Shown here: one piece after another, positions 5,734-6,483 of the stretch | How the letters are laid out: every line of letters starts with the position of its first letter | How positions within the stretch are numbered: position 1 is the stretch's first letter | Origin: Candidatus Acidiferrum typicum | Lineage (GTDB): Bacteria; Acidobacteriota; Terriglobia; Acidiferrales; UBA7541 | Length of the DNA: 6,483 nucleotides | Assembly (NCBI GenBank): GCA_002478115.1 | Contig: DLMH01000039.1 | Coordinates: 1-6,483, forward strand | Direction: 5' to 3' | The notes under the pieces: model-generated | Told to the model about the DNA's origin: nothing | Seen by the model: only the letters and a program-made list of their open reading frames with translations | Databases searched by the model: none | Made by a program: the position numbers and the translations under genes

Positions 5734-6097
5734 CCGTTGCTTCCTTCGGGTCCGGGTTGAAAAGAATCTCGCGCACCTCGCCCGACGCACGGCAGGCGAC
5801 GGCACCCTTGCGCGCCCACGCCAGCGCCTCGTCCAGATCAGCGGCTTCAAGTATCCAGAAACCGCCCATGTGCTCCTTGGTCTCGGTGTACGGCCCGTCG
5901 GTGACGAGCACCTTGCCGTCGGGCTGGGCCCGCAGCGACTTGGCGTTGCCGGCCGGGGAAAGGCCGCAGGCGAACTTCCTCGCGCCGGCAGCAATCAGTT
6001 CGCGGTTGAGCGCGTGGATCTCCTCGATAGTCGCTTCGGTTTCGACGGACGGGTCGTAGTCGTCGGGGTGGTAGACAGCAACTAGATACTGTGGCAT
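5729..6097 (-). CDS. YCII/DGPF-family protein (first gene after the ECF42-type promoter)
   Basis: A 122-residue YCII-related protein of the DGPF type. It shows MPQYLVAVYHPDDYDPSVE (1-19), the helix TIEEIHALNRELIAAG (23-38), GLSPAGNAKSL (45-55), the signature TDGPYTETKEHMGGFWILEA (66-85) with DGPY at 67-70, and the DLDEALAWARKGA helix (87-99). Length and fold match the ferredoxin-like YCII family; the reaction, if any, is unknown, and DGPF proteins are the characteristic neighbours of ECF42 sigma factors. An in-frame upstream ATG at 6163 exists, but the AAGGAG site eight bases before ATG 6097 and the family N-terminus fix this start; the stretch in between is a non-coding tandem repeat. The 3' end overlaps the orphan Tat remnant, so its C-terminus (NPDPKEATE) may have been remodelled by a deletion. 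Confidence 0.95.
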   Translation of the reverse strand: MPQYLVAVYHPDDYDPSVETEATIEEIHALNRELIAAGARKFACGLSPAGNAKSLRAQPDGKVLVTDGPYTETKEHMGGFWILEAADLDEALAWARKGAVACRASGEVREILFNPDPKEATE

Positions 6098-6103
6098 GAC
6101 TTC

Positions 6104-6159
6104 TCCTTGTTTTCTGTGGTTTGTTTCCTGTAACTTGTTTCCGATGACTCGTTTCCTGT
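6104..6159 (-). repeat. Four 14-base tandem repeats in the YCII leader
   Basis: Read on the minus strand, four successive 14-base units are ACAGGAAACGAGTC, ATCGGAAACAAGTT, ACAGGAAACAAACC and ACAGAAAACAAGGA. The last unit contributes the ribosome binding site AAGGAG. Because 14 is not a multiple of three, the array is not coding. It occupies the 5' leader between the predicted promoter (6199-6224) and the ATG at 6097. The YCII fragment at 3971-4036 has only the last unit in the same position, so the array expanded here or shrank there. Confidence 0.8.
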
Positions 6160-6198
6160 TCACTCAGGAACCGTAGCTCATCGTTCTTTTGTCCTATA

Positions 6199-6224
6199 GT
6201 CGTTGGGGAGACGGAAAATCGACA
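6199..6224 (-). promoter_or_regulatory. Predicted ECF42-type promoter: TGTCGA-N16-CGAC
   Basis: The minus strand carries TGTCGA (6219-6224) and CGAC (6199-6202) separated by 16 bases, followed by TATAGG. From memory, published work on ECF42 sigma factors describes target promoters with TGTCGA at -35 and CGA/TC at -10, which this fits exactly with ordinary spacing. It begins 13 bases after the stop of the ECF42-type sigma gene and lies about 100 bases upstream of the first YCII ATG, as expected for the direct target of that sigma factor. No equally well-placed copy lies in front of the downstream genes, so they are probably co-transcribed. Confidence 0.65.
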
Positions 6225-6237
6225 GCTATCCCAATTT

Positions 6238-6483
6238 TTATTTCAGCTGCCGAATCCGCTCCTGCAGGAATTGCCGCTCCGGTTCCTGTTGGGTCAGCGC
6301 CAGAGCTTTCTCATAAGAGGACCGGGCCTCAGCGGTCCTGCCCAGCCTGCGGTACATATCCGCGCGGGCTGAATGCGCCAGGTAGTAATTTGCCAATTCG
6401 CCATGTTCCAAGACCGCGTCGATATGCGTCAGACCGACCTCTGGACCATCGCGCATTGCGATTGCCACGGCACGATTTAGCTG
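6238..6483 (-). CDS. ECF42-type RNA polymerase sigma factor, C-terminal TPR end (cut by window edge)
   Basis: The last 81 residues of a gene entering from the right. LNRAVAIAMRDGPEVGLTHI, then LANYYLAHSARADMYRRLGR, TAEARSSYEKALAL and TQQEPERQFLQERIRQLK are the tetratricopeptide-like C-terminal extension of ECF sigma factors of the ECF42 group (LNRAVA..., ...ARADLLRRLGRxxEA..., ALALTxNxxERxFLxxRL). The sigma2 and sigma4 domains that bind RNA polymerase and promoter lie outside the window. In that group the TPR extension appears to be needed for activity and no classical anti-sigma factor is found. Its position immediately before an ECF42-type promoter and YCII/DGPF genes matches the conserved neighbourhood of the group. 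A plain TPR protein is the alternative, but the context makes it unlikely. Confidence 0.85.
   Translation of the reverse strand, partial: QLNRAVAIAMRDGPEVGLTHIDAVLEHGELANYYLAHSARADMYRRLGRTAEARSSYEKALALTQQEPERQFLQERIRQLK

Noticed and set aside
6104..6159. CRISPR array
   Set aside because: The 14-base units abut each other with no spacers and form the leader of a YCII gene.

Overview
The window is GC-rich bacterial DNA, and every intact gene reads on the minus strand. The gene content points to a soil bacterium, most likely an acidobacterium: a partial ECF sigma factor of the TPR-tailed ECF42 type, several YCII/DGPF proteins, a DUF2867 SDR protein, a Tat-exported HSL-type esterase, and a tyrosine-recombinase tail ending in ERYLG. 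That placement is inference from family habits; there is no rRNA or other marker here.

Right part (about 2819-6483, read right to left). This is an ECF42-type cluster. The TPR tail of the sigma factor (6238-6483, cut by the window edge) is followed 13 bases after its stop by a TGTCGA-N16-CGAC element (6199-6224), the ECF42 promoter signature as I recall it. Next comes a leader built of four 14-base tandem repeats (6104-6159), an intact YCII/DGPF gene (5729-6097), a hairpin, a second, divergent YCII/DGPF gene with a GTG start (5220-5621), an unrecognised secreted protein (4454-5191), a frameshifted YCII pseudogene (4048-4385), and an alpha/beta-hydrolase (2819-4036). The hydrolase's best start lies in the remnant of a third YCII copy, so its Tat signal is preceded by about 31 extra residues. 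A second, orphaned copy of the same Tat leader overlaps the stop of the first YCII gene (5680-5733). Together these scars suggest repeated duplication and deletion of a [YCII + Tat-esterase] module. The likely logic is that the sigma factor switches on a co-directional block of cytoplasmic YCII proteins and exported proteins; the stimulus is unknown.

Middle (2142-2818). This stretch has no intact gene. It is mobile-element debris: the catalytic tail of one tyrosine recombinase on the minus strand, a decayed tail of a different recombinase subfamily on the plus strand, and a perfect 14-base inverted repeat between them.

Left part (1-2141). It holds an intact two-domain SDR/DUF2867 protein (669-2141) and the first 110 residues of an aldo/keto reductase (1-330) running off the window. 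The 338-base gap between them contains an operator-like dyad (408-426) in front of the reductase. Neither gene has an evident functional link to the ECF42 cluster.
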